From a virus, in the IMG/VR virus record IMGVR_UViG_3300042470_000231, positions 1 through 29,682 of that record: 29,682 nucleotides of DNA, one strand, 5' to 3'. Every line of letters begins with the position of its first letter. Position 1 is the stretch's first letter. The translations under genes and the position numbers were made by a program. The notes beneath the pieces are model-generated. The model was not told the origin of the DNA. It ran no database searches and saw only the letters and a program-made list of their open reading frames with translations. Shown one piece after another: positions 14,106 to 22,404 of the stretch.

Positions 14106-14839
14106 TCTTCCCCCACACTCCATGCAGCCTTCGGCGGCCTCCGCGTCTCCTGCCATTCGTTGCAGTATTGGAAAACCGGCTGGCCGAGTTCCTGGCTGGG
14201 CCAGGTGATGACGTACTCGCCGTGCCCGATACAGACGCGGGGCGTGATGTAGAGCCGATTGCCGCACGCCTTGAACTGCTTCCAGAACGAGATGTCGGAG
14301 TCGACCCGCCCCTCGCCCCAGCCGCCTTGCGGATCGGGCTTCTCGTGGAACCACGGCTTTGCCATCCGCCGCAGGGCAGCGGTCGAGATGATGGTGCAGC
14401 CGAAATGCGCGGTGTCCACCTGTTGAACCGGGGCACCGAACCACTCGCGGGGCACCTGGGTCACGCCACCTTCGGGCGGATTGTCGAGCGTGTCGAGCAG
14501 CGTGAGCATCGGTCTGCCGTCCTCCCTCTTCGTCTGGAGCGGAGCCAAGGCGTCACATTGAAACGTCATCGCCAAGGCGAACAGATGTTCGATGTTCTCC
14601 TTCGACACGAAGCTGTCCATGTCGAGCGTGATGATGTATTCCGTGGTCGGCTCGAACTTCTCCAGCATCCGGGTCAGCACCTGGCTCCAGAACGCACCCT
14701 GGCCGAGCGTCGGGCGAATGTGCAGCGGCATCATCGCCTCGATGAAGCCGAACACGTTGATGAGCGGCCCGAAGCGTGGCCCGCTCAGGATCGCCTCGCA
14801 CCGCACCTCGACCGACGATCCGCCGACTTGCACGAGCAT
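14102..14839 (-). CDS. Glycosyltransferase, GT-A fold
   Basis: A 245-residue protein from ATG 14839. It has a DxD motif in a hydrophobic strand (YIITLDMDSF, with D73 and D75), as GT-A enzymes use to bind nucleotide-sugar and metal. Further on are AHFGCTIISTAAL (about 144-156) and GWGEGRVDSDISFW (about 173-186), matching the acceptor/catalytic region of many phage-encoded family-2-like enzymes. No membrane span is present. It lies among head genes, 27 bases beyond the hairpin-terminator. The nearby GDP-fucose genes suggest it may use GDP-fucose, but the specificity is an inference. Confidence 0.75.
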   Translation of the reverse strand: MLVQVGGSSVEVRCEAILSGPRFGPLINVFGFIEAMMPLHIRPTLGQGAFWSQVLTRMLEKFEPTTEYIITLDMDSFVSKENIEHLFALAMTFQCDALAPLQTKREDGRPMLTLLDTLDNPPEGGVTQVPREWFGAPVQQVDTAHFGCTIISTAALRRMAKPWFHEKPDPQGGWGEGRVDSDISFWKQFKACGNRLYITPRVCIGHGEYVITWPSQELGQPVFQYCNEWQETRRPPKAAWSVGEE

Positions 14840-14850
14840 GGATTTGCACC

Positions 14851-14898
14851 TGTGGGAAAACAGAAACGGCGGGGAGGCACGATTGCCTTCCCCGCCGT
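14851..14898 (-). terminator. Intrinsic terminator after the capsid/decoration genes
   Basis: On the minus strand a 14-pair stem (ACGGCGGGGA-a-GGCA with TGCCTCCCCGCCGT, one bulged base; positions 14898-14866) has the four-base loop ATCG. It is followed by TTCTGTTTT (14865-14857). This is a full rho-independent terminator lying between the decoration-like gene and the glycosyltransferase gene. Transcription of the following genes would need read-through or another promoter. Confidence 0.85.
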
Positions 14899-14924
14899 CT
14901 ACTGTGCTCGTCGCGTCAAGCGGA

Positions 14925-15374
14925 TCAGCCGACCGCCTGGGAGCTCACGCCCTTGTCGGACGCTGACACCGGGCCAGCCTCGCCCTTGCTCAGACGGCAG
15001 GTCGTGACGACGCCGCACGTCGAAGCCGGGGTGGCGTAGACGGTGAGATACCGCTTCTTGCCCTTGAGGTCGATGTCGAACCGATGGGCGTAGCCGACAC
15101 CAGCGGTAGCCGTCACGCCGGCAGCGACCGTGAAGTCCGTGCCAGAGACGAACCCGCTGATGTTGGCCTGGCCCGACCCGCTCACGTCGCTCTGGGCAAC
15201 CCGCAGCACCGTGGCAGCGGTCGTGGGGCCGCTGGCCGAGGTGAAGGGGGAGAACAGAACGTCGATCGACGCGTGGTTGAAGTTCAGCGTGTCGATCTCG
15301 AGCGAATGGGTCGCGTTCAGGGCCACCGAGGTCTCGGCCTTGCTGACGGACTTGCTAGCAGCAACGTGGTTCAT
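14925..15374 (-). CDS. Probable capsid decoration / structural protein (149 aa)
   Basis: A 149-residue beta-rich protein (MNHVAASKSVSKAETSVAL..., SLEIDTLNFNHASIDVLF, FDIDLKGKKRYLTVYATP) that follows the major capsid gene by 32 bases and has a strong CTAGGAG ribosome site. A terminator stands 27 bases after its stop. Sharing a transcript end with the capsid protein suggests abundant expression, as for head decoration proteins. There is no distinctive motif; a minor structural protein is the alternative. Confidence 0.6.
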   Translation of the reverse strand: MNHVAASKSVSKAETSVALNATHSLEIDTLNFNHASIDVLFSPFTSASGPTTAATVLRVAQSDVSGSGQANISGFVSGTDFTVAAGVTATAGVGYAHRFDIDLKGKKRYLTVYATPASTCGVVTTCRLSKGEAGPVSASDKGVSSQAVG

Positions 15375-15406
15375 GGATCAAGAAACTCCTAGGAAGGTGT
15401 CAGGTA

Positions 15407-16771
15407 TCAGCCGAACTTGAGGGCCACGACCGGGCCGGCCTTGGTGGTCGAACCGAGGTCATGCACGACCATCGCGTTGCGGGTCGTCGCGAAGGTGAGC
15501 GTCTGGTCGAGCTCGATGTACCGCTCGCTCGCGGTGCGGATCGAGATGGCCCGACGCTCGCCGAACGTGGCCGCCTGCGACAGGTCGCCGAAGAGGCAAG
15601 CCACGCCGGCGGTGGTGCCCGTCAAGCGGGACTCCATCGAGTGAACCAGCCGCACCGGGTAGCCGAGGAACCGCTCGCCGAACCCGGTCGCCACGTCGCT
15701 CGTGCTGTTCCCGCCAGGGCCGCTCGACCCGCCGGGCAGCATCGCGAGACGCAGCATCGCCGAGCCCCAGCCGGCCGGGCTGATGTAGAAGGCAGCGTTC
15801 CGGCGGGCGTAGAGCGGGAGCCGAGCGACCATGTCGGTGAAGTTCCCCATGGTCAGGGCACCGAAGGTCTGGTTGCTCGTCGCCGTCACGACCGACGCGG
15901 AGAAGGGCGACTTCACGATCTTCGTCGCGATGCCCTCGACACCGTGGTAGGCCGAGGTGCCGTCGCCGATGAAGCCCGCGTTGTCGAAGGCTTCGGCGTA
16001 AGCCTGGGCCACCTCGACCGCCATGGCGTCGGCCAGGTCGATGATCGAGTCTTCGAGCAGCGAGTTCGGAACGCGGTTCGCCACGCCCCAAATCTTCGCC
16101 GACAGTTCGATGTTGTCGAACGTCACGTCGCTGGCCGTCACCTCGACGTTCTCGCCGACCGGGCGAGCGGCAAGGCCACCCGTCCGACGGGCGATCACGA
16201 GCGTGTCGCTGTTCATGTTCACCCGGCGGGCGTACTGCGGGAACGCGCCGTACTCCTCGACCAGGCGGATGATCTCGTTGCTCATCTCGGGGGAGACGAG
16301 CACGCCGCCGAGCGAGTTGACACCGCCGGCCTGGACGCGGCTCTCGACGCCGTGATCCTTGCACCACCGCCGGGCTTCGGCATCGCCGAACACATGGCCC
16401 TTGATGTGCATTCCAGCACGGTACGCCGTCTCGGCATCCTTGAACGCACGCAGATTGTTGTGCGACTTCGGCACGGCGTACTCTCGCTTCTCCACGGCAG
16501 TCTCCTTGACCTCGGGGGTGTCGATGGCCTTGGCGGGAGCGGAACGCTCCAGCACGGCCCGCAGTTCGGTGTTCTTCGCGGCGACCCGCTGCAGGAACTC
16601 GATCCGCTCGCGGAGCTTGTCGGCACGCTGCTCGAGCGAGCGGAGCGACGCCTCCTGCTCCTCGGTCATGGGCTCGGCGGCGGCATCGCCCTCGGGGGCG
16701 TCCTCGCTCATCGTCTCCATCTCGGCGACGACAGCGGCGAGCTCGTCCAGCAGAGCCTTGATCTTGTCCAC
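15407..16771 (-). CDS. Major capsid protein (HK97 gp5-like)
   Basis: The start is taken as GTG 16771, preceded by TAGGAG at a spacing of eight bases; the open frame reaches back further without a ribosome site. The 454-residue product has an N-terminal coiled-coil delta domain (about 1-95, e.g. LRSLEQRADKLRERIEFLQ) that acts as scaffold. Then follows a gp5 fold: GGVLVSPEMSNEIIRLVEEYG, RRVNMNSDTLVIARRTGG, ELSAKIWGVANRVPNSLLEDS, FIGDGTSAYHGVEGI, and AFYISPAGW. The upstream prohead protease would cut off the delta domain. Confidence 0.95.
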   Translation of the reverse strand: MDKIKALLDELAAVVAEMETMSEDAPEGDAAAEPMTEEQEASLRSLEQRADKLRERIEFLQRVAAKNTELRAVLERSAPAKAIDTPEVKETAVEKREYAVPKSHNNLRAFKDAETAYRAGMHIKGHVFGDAEARRWCKDHGVESRVQAGGVNSLGGVLVSPEMSNEIIRLVEEYGAFPQYARRVNMNSDTLVIARRTGGLAARPVGENVEVTASDVTFDNIELSAKIWGVANRVPNSLLEDSIIDLADAMAVEVAQAYAEAFDNAGFIGDGTSAYHGVEGIATKIVKSPFSASVVTATSNQTFGALTMGNFTDMVARLPLYARRNAAFYISPAGWGSAMLRLAMLPGGSSGPGGNSTSDVATGFGERFLGYPVRLVHSMESRLTGTTAGVACLFGDLSQAATFGERRAISIRTASERYIELDQTLTFATTRNAMVVHDLGSTTKAGPVVALKFG

Positions 16772-16881
16772 GGCGGAATCTCCTAGTGCGATTCGTGGCG
16801 ACGCGGACGCATCGCCTACGGTCGAAACTAGGGTTCGCGGGGGGCACCCATGCAGATGCACGAGCGCGGGCAGTAAAGAAC

Positions 16882-17052
16882 TCAGCCCGCCTTGACGCGG
16901 CGAATCTCAGCCGCTGGCAAGATGTGTTTGTCGGTGTTGCCGCACCGGCAGCGGAGGTAGCGGGTCTGGTAGTCGCCCGACCGCTGGCTCGATGCGACAA
17001 CGAACTTTCCGCTCTTGCACAGCGGGCAGGAATCGCCGGATTTAGCGGCCAT
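16882..17052 (-). CDS. Small zinc-binding protein (56 aa)
   Basis: A 56-residue gene (ATG 17052, TGA 16884-16882) which overlaps the end of the protease gene by 11 bases. The product is MAAKSGDSCPLCKSGKF... then RYLRCRCGN and the end RRVKAG. Cysteines C9-x-x-C12 and C35-x-C37 form a probable zinc ribbon. Small CPxC-CxC proteins near head genes are seen in phages, role unknown. It fills most of the 270-base space between protease and capsid genes. Confidence 0.7.
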   Translation of the reverse strand: MAAKSGDSCPLCKSGKFVVASSQRSGDYQTRYLRCRCGNTDKHILPAAEIRRVKAG

Positions 17053-18058
17053 GCTTCCTCAGAACGTCACGGTAGAAAGCCGCACGGTTCGCGGCATATT
17101 CGCGGGCTTCGTCGTGCCGACGCTGCTCCTTGCGGAAGTGGTCGAATGACCGCTGGGCCACCGTCACGTCGGCATCGGGATACGCGGGAAACGTCACCGG
17201 ACCCACGTCCAGCAGCGAGTCGATGCGGGTGATCGTCCGCACACTGCGGCCGTCCTCAATCGCCCACGCATCGCCGCCGCTCGGGACGGTGAAGCTGAAC
17301 GACGAGCCTTTGACGATGCCCGCCCGAATGTTGCTGGCGATGTCCCGCCCGTAGGTAGTGTCGGGCACGGGGAACTCATATCGCAGCCCGACCTCGTCCA
17401 CGCTCATCGACAGAGTGCCGGGATAGCGGGCGAGCGGGTAGTTCGCGTCGTGGTTCCAGAGGGCGCGAGTCTCTAGCGACTTCTTGCGGCCGCGCCGCTC
17501 GGAGACAATGCCGAAGGCAGCGGGGTCGATCCGCTCGATGAAGTCGCCCAGGTCGAGCGAGTTCACGCCGAACTTCGCCGCGTAGCCGACGATGTATTCC
17601 CGCTCGCTGCCGTCCTCGGCGCTGCGGCTCTCGACCGCCAGAAGCGGCACCGCCGACTCCACCTCGTCAATCGCCAGACTGCGTCGCTCGATGTTCATAG
17701 TCGTGCTCCTTGCGTTCTCGTCCGCTGCGTTCATCTGCCGAACCAGTTTGCTTGACCACGCCTGCCCGGCGTCGCCGCCCCACAAACTCCAGGCGATCCT
17801 CCCGGCGGATGGCCAGCCGTCCTCACCGGGGCTCCACCCTTCGCCCTGCTTGTCGATCTCGTGCCGGTCGAAATACGCCTTCATCCTGCGTGCCGTCTCT
17901 GGGCTGATCGTCGTGCCGTTGCTCAGGTCGCGTCCGCGGGCAACGCCGACTGCCGTGCCGCCGCGTCCGTACTCGCTTCGCCAATCGAGCCCCTTCTGTG
18001 CCTCACTCCGCACGCCAGCCGGGGGCGTGAAGTCGATGTGGTCGTACCTAGCTGCCAC
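17042..18058 (-). CDS. Prohead protease (S78 family) with N-terminal extension
   Basis: The start GTG 18058 gives an 11-base overlap with the portal gene; the open frame further upstream shadows the portal. The 338-residue product has two parts. Residues 1-118 (YDHIDFTPPAGV, YGRGGTAVGVARGRDLSNG, GWPSAGRIAWSLWGGD) form a module often found next to phage head genes, without known function. Residues 121-338 are an S78 protease: YIVGYAAKFG, RALWNHDANYPLAR (H203) and KGSSFSFTVP (S252 or S253), then VTFPAYPDADVTV. It would mature the capsid. Confidence 0.9.
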   Translation of the reverse strand: MAARYDHIDFTPPAGVRSEAQKGLDWRSEYGRGGTAVGVARGRDLSNGTTISPETARRMKAYFDRHEIDKQGEGWSPGEDGWPSAGRIAWSLWGGDAGQAWSSKLVRQMNAADENARSTTMNIERRSLAIDEVESAVPLLAVESRSAEDGSEREYIVGYAAKFGVNSLDLGDFIERIDPAAFGIVSERRGRKKSLETRALWNHDANYPLARYPGTLSMSVDEVGLRYEFPVPDTTYGRDIASNIRAGIVKGSSFSFTVPSGGDAWAIEDGRSVRTITRIDSLLDVGPVTFPAYPDADVTVAQRSFDHFRKEQRRHDEAREYAANRAAFYRDVLRKHGR

Positions 18059-19913
18059 GCTTTCGCCCCTTCCGCTTCGGCTTGCCGTAGGCGTTCTCCT
18101 CGACCGGTGGCGGCTCGGGCAGCGGGTCGATCTTCGTGAGCGTTGCCACCTTGTGACCGACTTGCGTCTCGGTCGCACGCCACTCGCCGGCCACCTCTTC
18201 GTAGACCGTGATGAGGGCGGCAGGGTCGTCCTCGCTCGCCTCGATCTTGAAGTCGGTGCCTGGGATGTCGAGCGTGCCGTAGTCCATGACGTGGTCGATC
18301 CGCCCGCGAGCGCGACCGCCCGACGAATCCCACGAGACGAAGTCGCCTTCCGACACGGTGCCAGGTTTGGCCCGATCCTCGGAGCGACCCGCCGGGGCGG
18401 CAGGCACCGGCTCGGTTTGCAGCGGCTGTGCATCGACCGCTGCGGGTGCTGGCTGACGCTCCACCACCCCGGCAAGGATCGCCGCAATCTGTGCGGCATT
18501 CATGCTCGGGAACGCCGCAGCGACCATCGCAGCCGCACCGTCCTTCGACACCAACCCATCGACCACCGACTGAATGATCGCAATGAGCCCCGTGATCTGA
18601 GCACCGTTCAGCGACACGTCGGCGACTTGCGGAGCCTCGGTCTCGACAGGCTCGCCCGGCGTCGCCGGCACCACCGGCTCGCCAGCCGCAGCGGCAAGCC
18701 CGCCCTCGACCGCCTGGCCGTCGATCTCGCTTCCCGGCTGCTGCTGGGCCAGCACGTCGCCCTCGCTCGGCTGCTCGCCCAGCGTGCCCATGTTCAGCGG
18801 GCGGTAGCGAACGTCGCCGCCCTCGACCGGGTCGAGGTTCTCGGTGGCGCGGATGTCGTTCGTCGAAACGACGCCGATGTCCCACATTGCCCGGTAGTAC
18901 GCAGACCGGCTGGCGGCATCGCCACGCAGCAGTCCACGCACGTCGAACTCGATCAGATAGCGGTCGTCTTCCGCGATGAGGTCGCGCATGAACGCCGACT
19001 CAAAACGCCGCAGCCACGGCATGATGCAATGCGTGACGAACGCGATATCGCCATCCGGTGTCGCGGGGCCGATGCCAAGCAAATGCCCAGGCACGCGGAA
19101 CAGACGGGCGATCTCCTCGAGCTGGTAGCGGCGCAGCTCGATGAACTGGCTGTCGGTATTGCTCGCCTGCGGAATGTCGTAGGGCTTCAATCCGCCGGTC
19201 AGCACCGCCGTGTTGTGAGCGTTGCCGACGCCGCCGTGCCGCCGGTCCCACTGCGACCGCAACGCCTCGCGGGCCTCCGCATTGAGTTGCCCATCGGTCG
19301 AGAGAACGAACCCAGGGCGGGCACCGGCAGCGAAGAACCGCGCCCCGTGCAACTCGCACGCCCGAGCTAGTGCGATGGCGTCTTTGCACTCGGCGACCAC
19401 GCTCATTCCGTTCACGCCGTCGTCGGACGGGCCGCGAATCTGAAGGATCGCATCGTCGGCGTAGACGGTCTCGGTGCCCTTGTCCTCGCGGTACTTGTAT
19501 CGCAGCTTGCCGTTCTCGATCCGCTCCACCTTCATCCGGCTCGGATGCAGCGGCACGATCTGCCCGGCCTTGAGTTCGTCAAATGCGTCGCCCCATAGCC
19601 CGACGTGGAACACCGACTGCTCACGCCACTCGAAGCTCGTCTGCCATCCGTTCGGCTGCGAGTGCAGTTGCCGATACAGCGGCAGTTCGCGGGCGATCCG
19701 CTTCCCGCCCCCAGCCGTCCGCTCCAGCACATGCAGGGGCAATCCCGCCACCGTCTCCGCAATCACCCGCAGGCAGGCGAACACCGCCGCGACCTGGTGA
19801 GCGTTGCTCTCGTCAATTCGCACGCCAGCGTTCGACCGGCTCGATGGCTCGTCGTCCCACATGCGGGACTCGCCAGGGAGCCAGAGGATGCGGTTGTCGG
19901 CGGGGGCGATCAT
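18048..19913 (-). CDS. Portal protein (HK97 family) with C-terminal Tudor-like domain
   Basis: A 621-residue protein whose ATG (19913) overlaps the terminase stop. Residues 1-400 follow HK97 portals: VAAVFACLRVIAETVAGLPLH, YRQLHSQPNGWQTSFEWR, VHPSR-like PLHPSRMKVERI, RRYQLEEIARLFRVPGHLLG, and ATENLDPVEGGD. After a Pro/Glu/Gln-rich linker comes a second domain (about 515-595): GDFVSWDSSGGRARGRI, PGTDFKIEASEDDPAALI and VGHKVATLTKI, resembling the Tudor-like DUF2945 type. Portals average 400-450 residues, so it is enlarged by about 180. It makes the DNA entry ring of the head. Confidence 0.93.
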   Translation of the reverse strand: MIAPADNRILWLPGESRMWDDEPSSRSNAGVRIDESNAHQVAAVFACLRVIAETVAGLPLHVLERTAGGGKRIARELPLYRQLHSQPNGWQTSFEWREQSVFHVGLWGDAFDELKAGQIVPLHPSRMKVERIENGKLRYKYREDKGTETVYADDAILQIRGPSDDGVNGMSVVAECKDAIALARACELHGARFFAAGARPGFVLSTDGQLNAEAREALRSQWDRRHGGVGNAHNTAVLTGGLKPYDIPQASNTDSQFIELRRYQLEEIARLFRVPGHLLGIGPATPDGDIAFVTHCIMPWLRRFESAFMRDLIAEDDRYLIEFDVRGLLRGDAASRSAYYRAMWDIGVVSTNDIRATENLDPVEGGDVRYRPLNMGTLGEQPSEGDVLAQQQPGSEIDGQAVEGGLAAAAGEPVVPATPGEPVETEAPQVADVSLNGAQITGLIAIIQSVVDGLVSKDGAAAMVAAAFPSMNAAQIAAILAGVVERQPAPAAVDAQPLQTEPVPAAPAGRSEDRAKPGTVSEGDFVSWDSSGGRARGRIDHVMDYGTLDIPGTDFKIEASEDDPAALITVYEEVAGEWRATETQVGHKVATLTKIDPLPEPPPVEENAYGKPKRKGRKRGS

Positions 19914-21541
19914 ATGAAGAAGATTTCAGGCGTACCGCTCGGCTGCTGCTCGGCACCCATCCACGCCGCGATTCCTTCGCAGCAGGCCACGATGCCGTCT
20001 ATTCGCTCCGTGCTCTTCGCCTTGCTGGGGTAGATGTTGCCGTGCCGGTCCTCGGCCACCGCACAATTCGACGCATTCCACGAAAACACCGGCTGCCCGG
20101 CGTGCCGCACCTTGCCGGCCAGCACGAGGTTTTCCAGCGTCTTCAAGGGGGCCGACATGGCGCGCCCGCCTTGTGGATATCCAACCACGTCTACCCCATC
20201 CCCTTGCAGCATGTTCGCCAGCATCTGCCCGTTGAACTTCAGATCCACGGCCAGGCGACGCACGTTGTACTGGCTGCAAATCGCCGCAATGTCACGGTGC
20301 AGAATCGTGTAGTCGGTGACGTTCCCGTCCGTGACTCGGATGTGCCCGTCACGAATCCACCCGAGGTAGTCCACCTTGTCGCGGTGCGACCGCTCGGCTG
20401 CGTTGCTCTCGGGAATCCAGAAGAACGGCAGGATGTCGAGCGAGTTGTCTTCCGGGTCGGGGCAGACGAGCACCAGGGCGGTGAGGTCATACGTGCTCGC
20501 AAGATCGAGCCCCGCGTACACCGGGCGGTCGCCGAACTCGCGCAGCGGGCCGCCGCACGAAGCCCACGCATCCGGCTTGAAGAACCGCGTGTCTTGCGTC
20601 GTCCAGACGTTGAGCCTGTACCGCAGAAACGAGTTGAGCTTCGTCGGGCTCTGCTCCGCCTCACGGGCATCCGCCGCGAACGACTCCTCGGTGATCGTCT
20701 CCCCTAGCGACGGGTTGGCGATCCGCCAGACCTTCGGAGTCTTCCACGTTCCATCGGCCGCACACTCGGGCGGGGCCGCGTAGATGCACCCGTAGAACGA
20801 TGGGTCGAACCCCGGATCTGCGATGCACTTCTCCGCGTAGGCGTGCTGCTCCCAGCAGATGCTCTTGCGGTCGAATCCCGCCGTCGTGATCGAGAGAATG
20901 AGCGGCTGCCGGCGAGCCGCGCCGCCGTATCGCAGGGCATCCCACAGCCGGCGGTCACGCTGGGCATGAAGCTCATCGAATAGCAGCATGTGGATGTTCA
21001 AGCCTTCCGCCCGAAACGCATCCGCCGACAGCACCCGATAGAACGAGTTTGTCGCCTTGTGAATGATCGTCTTGCGCGAGTCGATCACCTCCAGCACCCG
21101 AGACAACGCGGGCGACGAGCGGACCATCGCCGCAGCCTCGCGGTAGATGATGCCCGCCTGCTCACGGTCTGCGGCGGCACCGTAAATCTCGGCACCTTGC
21201 TCGCCATCCGCGACAAGCCCATACAGGGCGATGCCCGCGAGGGTTGTGCTTTTGCCCTGCTTTTTGGGCAATTCGATGTACCCCACCCGCGCCTGCCGAG
21301 TCTTGTCGGGCTTCACCCGGCCGAAGATGTTGCCGAGCACGTTTTTCTGCCACGGCATCAGCGTGAATGGTTTGCCAGCCGTCTGCCCCTTGCTGTGCCG
21401 CAAGAGGCTCTCGAAGAAGTCAAAGACTTGAGCGGCTCGCCCCTCGTCAATCTCGGGGATGACGCCAGCCTTCTCAGCCGCCTTGATGGCGGGCGAAGAA
21501 ATCTGCCAAGTCGTCGGCGGGCTTTTCTTGCTTCGTGCCAA
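19910..21541 (-). CDS. terL: Terminase large subunit
   Basis: The 543-residue protein has the Terminase_1 layout: LMPWQ (61-65, Q motif), LPKKQGKST (Walker A, about 91-99), LLFDE (Walker B, D189-E190) followed by LSITTAG, and the nuclease half with D346 in YAGLDLAST, D433 in LAVDLK and D515 in RIDGI. It cuts and pumps DNA into the prohead. The start is TTG 21541 with AGGG six bases upstream and a 68-base overlap with the small subunit; no ATG or GTG in frame would shorten that. The assigned start is therefore the least certain part. Confidence 0.95.
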   Translation of the reverse strand: MARSKKSPPTTWQISSPAIKAAEKAGVIPEIDEGRAAQVFDFFESLLRHSKGQTAGKPFTLMPWQKNVLGNIFGRVKPDKTRQARVGYIELPKKQGKSTTLAGIALYGLVADGEQGAEIYGAAADREQAGIIYREAAAMVRSSPALSRVLEVIDSRKTIIHKATNSFYRVLSADAFRAEGLNIHMLLFDELHAQRDRRLWDALRYGGAARRQPLILSITTAGFDRKSICWEQHAYAEKCIADPGFDPSFYGCIYAAPPECAADGTWKTPKVWRIANPSLGETITEESFAADAREAEQSPTKLNSFLRYRLNVWTTQDTRFFKPDAWASCGGPLREFGDRPVYAGLDLASTYDLTALVLVCPDPEDNSLDILPFFWIPESNAAERSHRDKVDYLGWIRDGHIRVTDGNVTDYTILHRDIAAICSQYNVRRLAVDLKFNGQMLANMLQGDGVDVVGYPQGGRAMSAPLKTLENLVLAGKVRHAGQPVFSWNASNCAVAEDRHGNIYPSKAKSTERIDGIVACCEGIAAWMGAEQQPSGTPEIFFI

Positions 21542-21947
21542 GTCGCACCCTGGAGGAAGGCGTCAGCCCGAACTCGGTCATCAGCGACGCTTGCATGCTG
21601 ACCAGCGCTTTGTACATCGGGCCGGCAGGGTTCTGTTTCACGCCGCCAAGGTTGGTCCGCATCACTGGGCCGCTGGCCCGAAGTTCGAGCAGGCAAGCTT
21701 GTGCCGCAGCGTACACCTCGCATAAAGTCGCAAGAGCCTCGCCGTCGCCGGTCGTGAGCACGTTCATGCCGAGCAAGACCGGAACCAGTTCCTCCCACTT
21801 CGCCACGGCGAGCGGTTCAACTCGGAGACGTTCCGGCATCGGCGGCGATCCGGCGGGAGCCGAAGGCTCCCGCTTGACAGGCCCGCGTTGCGTGCCTTGG
21901 AGGATCTTGATTGCGGTCGGCTTGGGCCTGCGGCCTCGCGTCGCCAT
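21474..21947 (-). CDS. terS: Terminase small subunit (P27 family)
   Basis: A 157-residue protein starting at ATG 21947: MATRGRRPKPTAIKILQG... is the classic P27-family opening (rgRpp.P.alk.l.Gt), followed by EELVPVLLGMNVLTTGDGEAL, EVYAAAQACLLEL and a C-terminal MTEFGLTPSSRVRLG. This family recognises phage DNA and loads the large subunit. It precedes the large subunit and follows the HNH gene, the usual HK97-type order. Confidence 0.93.
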   Translation of the reverse strand: MATRGRRPKPTAIKILQGTQRGPVKREPSAPAGSPPMPERLRVEPLAVAKWEELVPVLLGMNVLTTGDGEALATLCEVYAAAQACLLELRASGPVMRTNLGGVKQNPAGPMYKALVSMQASLMTEFGLTPSSRVRLGTKQEKPADDLADFFARHQGG

Positions 21948-22085
21948 GCGGGTTTTCTAGGGGAAAGTTTTCAATGGCTATTTGGTCACACACGCCGGGG
22001 CTAGTACGTCTGGTTTTGCTCGTTGGCACTTTGGGCTGCCTACCCCCTACCCGGTCCTGCCGCTTTTCCGCGCACGCAACCGCGA
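21948..22085. other. Non-coding gap upstream of terS (candidate packaging site)
   Basis: 138 bases between the HNH stop and the terS start contain no convincing gene. In HK97-like phages the cohesive-end or packaging site lies near terS and the HNH gene. A run of C and T blocks (GGGGGTAGG on the minus strand) stands out, but no cos consensus can be read. Confidence 0.3.
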
Positions 22086-22394
22086 TCACCGGCTCTCCCG
22101 CGTGGTCTTCCGCGTGTGGCAACCCGCACACAGACACTGCCCGTTGTCCACCTCGTAGCGCAGGTCGGGCCGCACCTTCACCGGCACGATGTGGTCAGCG
22201 TGGGCCTCACGCTTCTGCCCGCACACCCGCCCGCAGTCGCGGCAGGCGTAGCCATCGCGGAGCAGCACAGCCTCACGCCACGCCTTGTGACGCTGTGAGC
22301 AGTAGCCCCGAGCCGCAGCGTTGGGCCGAGCCTCTAGGCGTCGCACCTTCGCGGTGCCGCGTGCCGGCTTCCACATCTCGATCCGCTGCGGCAT
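22086..22394 (-). CDS. HNH endonuclease
   Basis: A 102-residue protein, chosen start ATG 22394 (10 bases after the GMD stop). It has a zinc-stabilised HNH core: C51-x-x-C54, ADHIVPV (D67-H68), N84 in VDNGQ, then C89-x-x-C92-H93 and KT. This is the HNH (ββα-Me) fold. Genes like it next to terminase in HK97-type phages help the large subunit cut cos DNA, and that is the likely role. Confidence 0.9.
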   Translation of the reverse strand: MPQRIEMWKPARGTAKVRRLEARPNAAARGYCSQRHKAWREAVLLRDGYACRDCGRVCGQKREAHADHIVPVKVRPDLRYEVDNGQCLCAGCHTRKTTRESR

Positions 22395-22404
22395 CGCTCG
22401 CTCC

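Noticed and set aside
15461-16786. Long plus-strand open frame (441 codons)
   Set aside because: Antisense to the major capsid gene, no family features, Arg/His/Val-rich.
16772-16881. Promoter for the capsid gene
   Set aside because: A strong ribosome site is clear, but no -35/-10 pair with proper spacing can be read, so none is annotated.
15459-17000. Minus-strand frame of 513 codons overlapping the capsid gene
   Set aside because: Out of frame with the HK97 gp5-like protein; Arg-rich low-complexity translation. Shadow of a real gene.
17592-19370. Long plus-strand open frame (592 codons)
   Set aside because: It lies antisense to the portal and protease genes, which have clear families. 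High GC keeps stops rare in the opposite strand, and its composition (Arg, Pro, Leu-rich) is typical of shadows.
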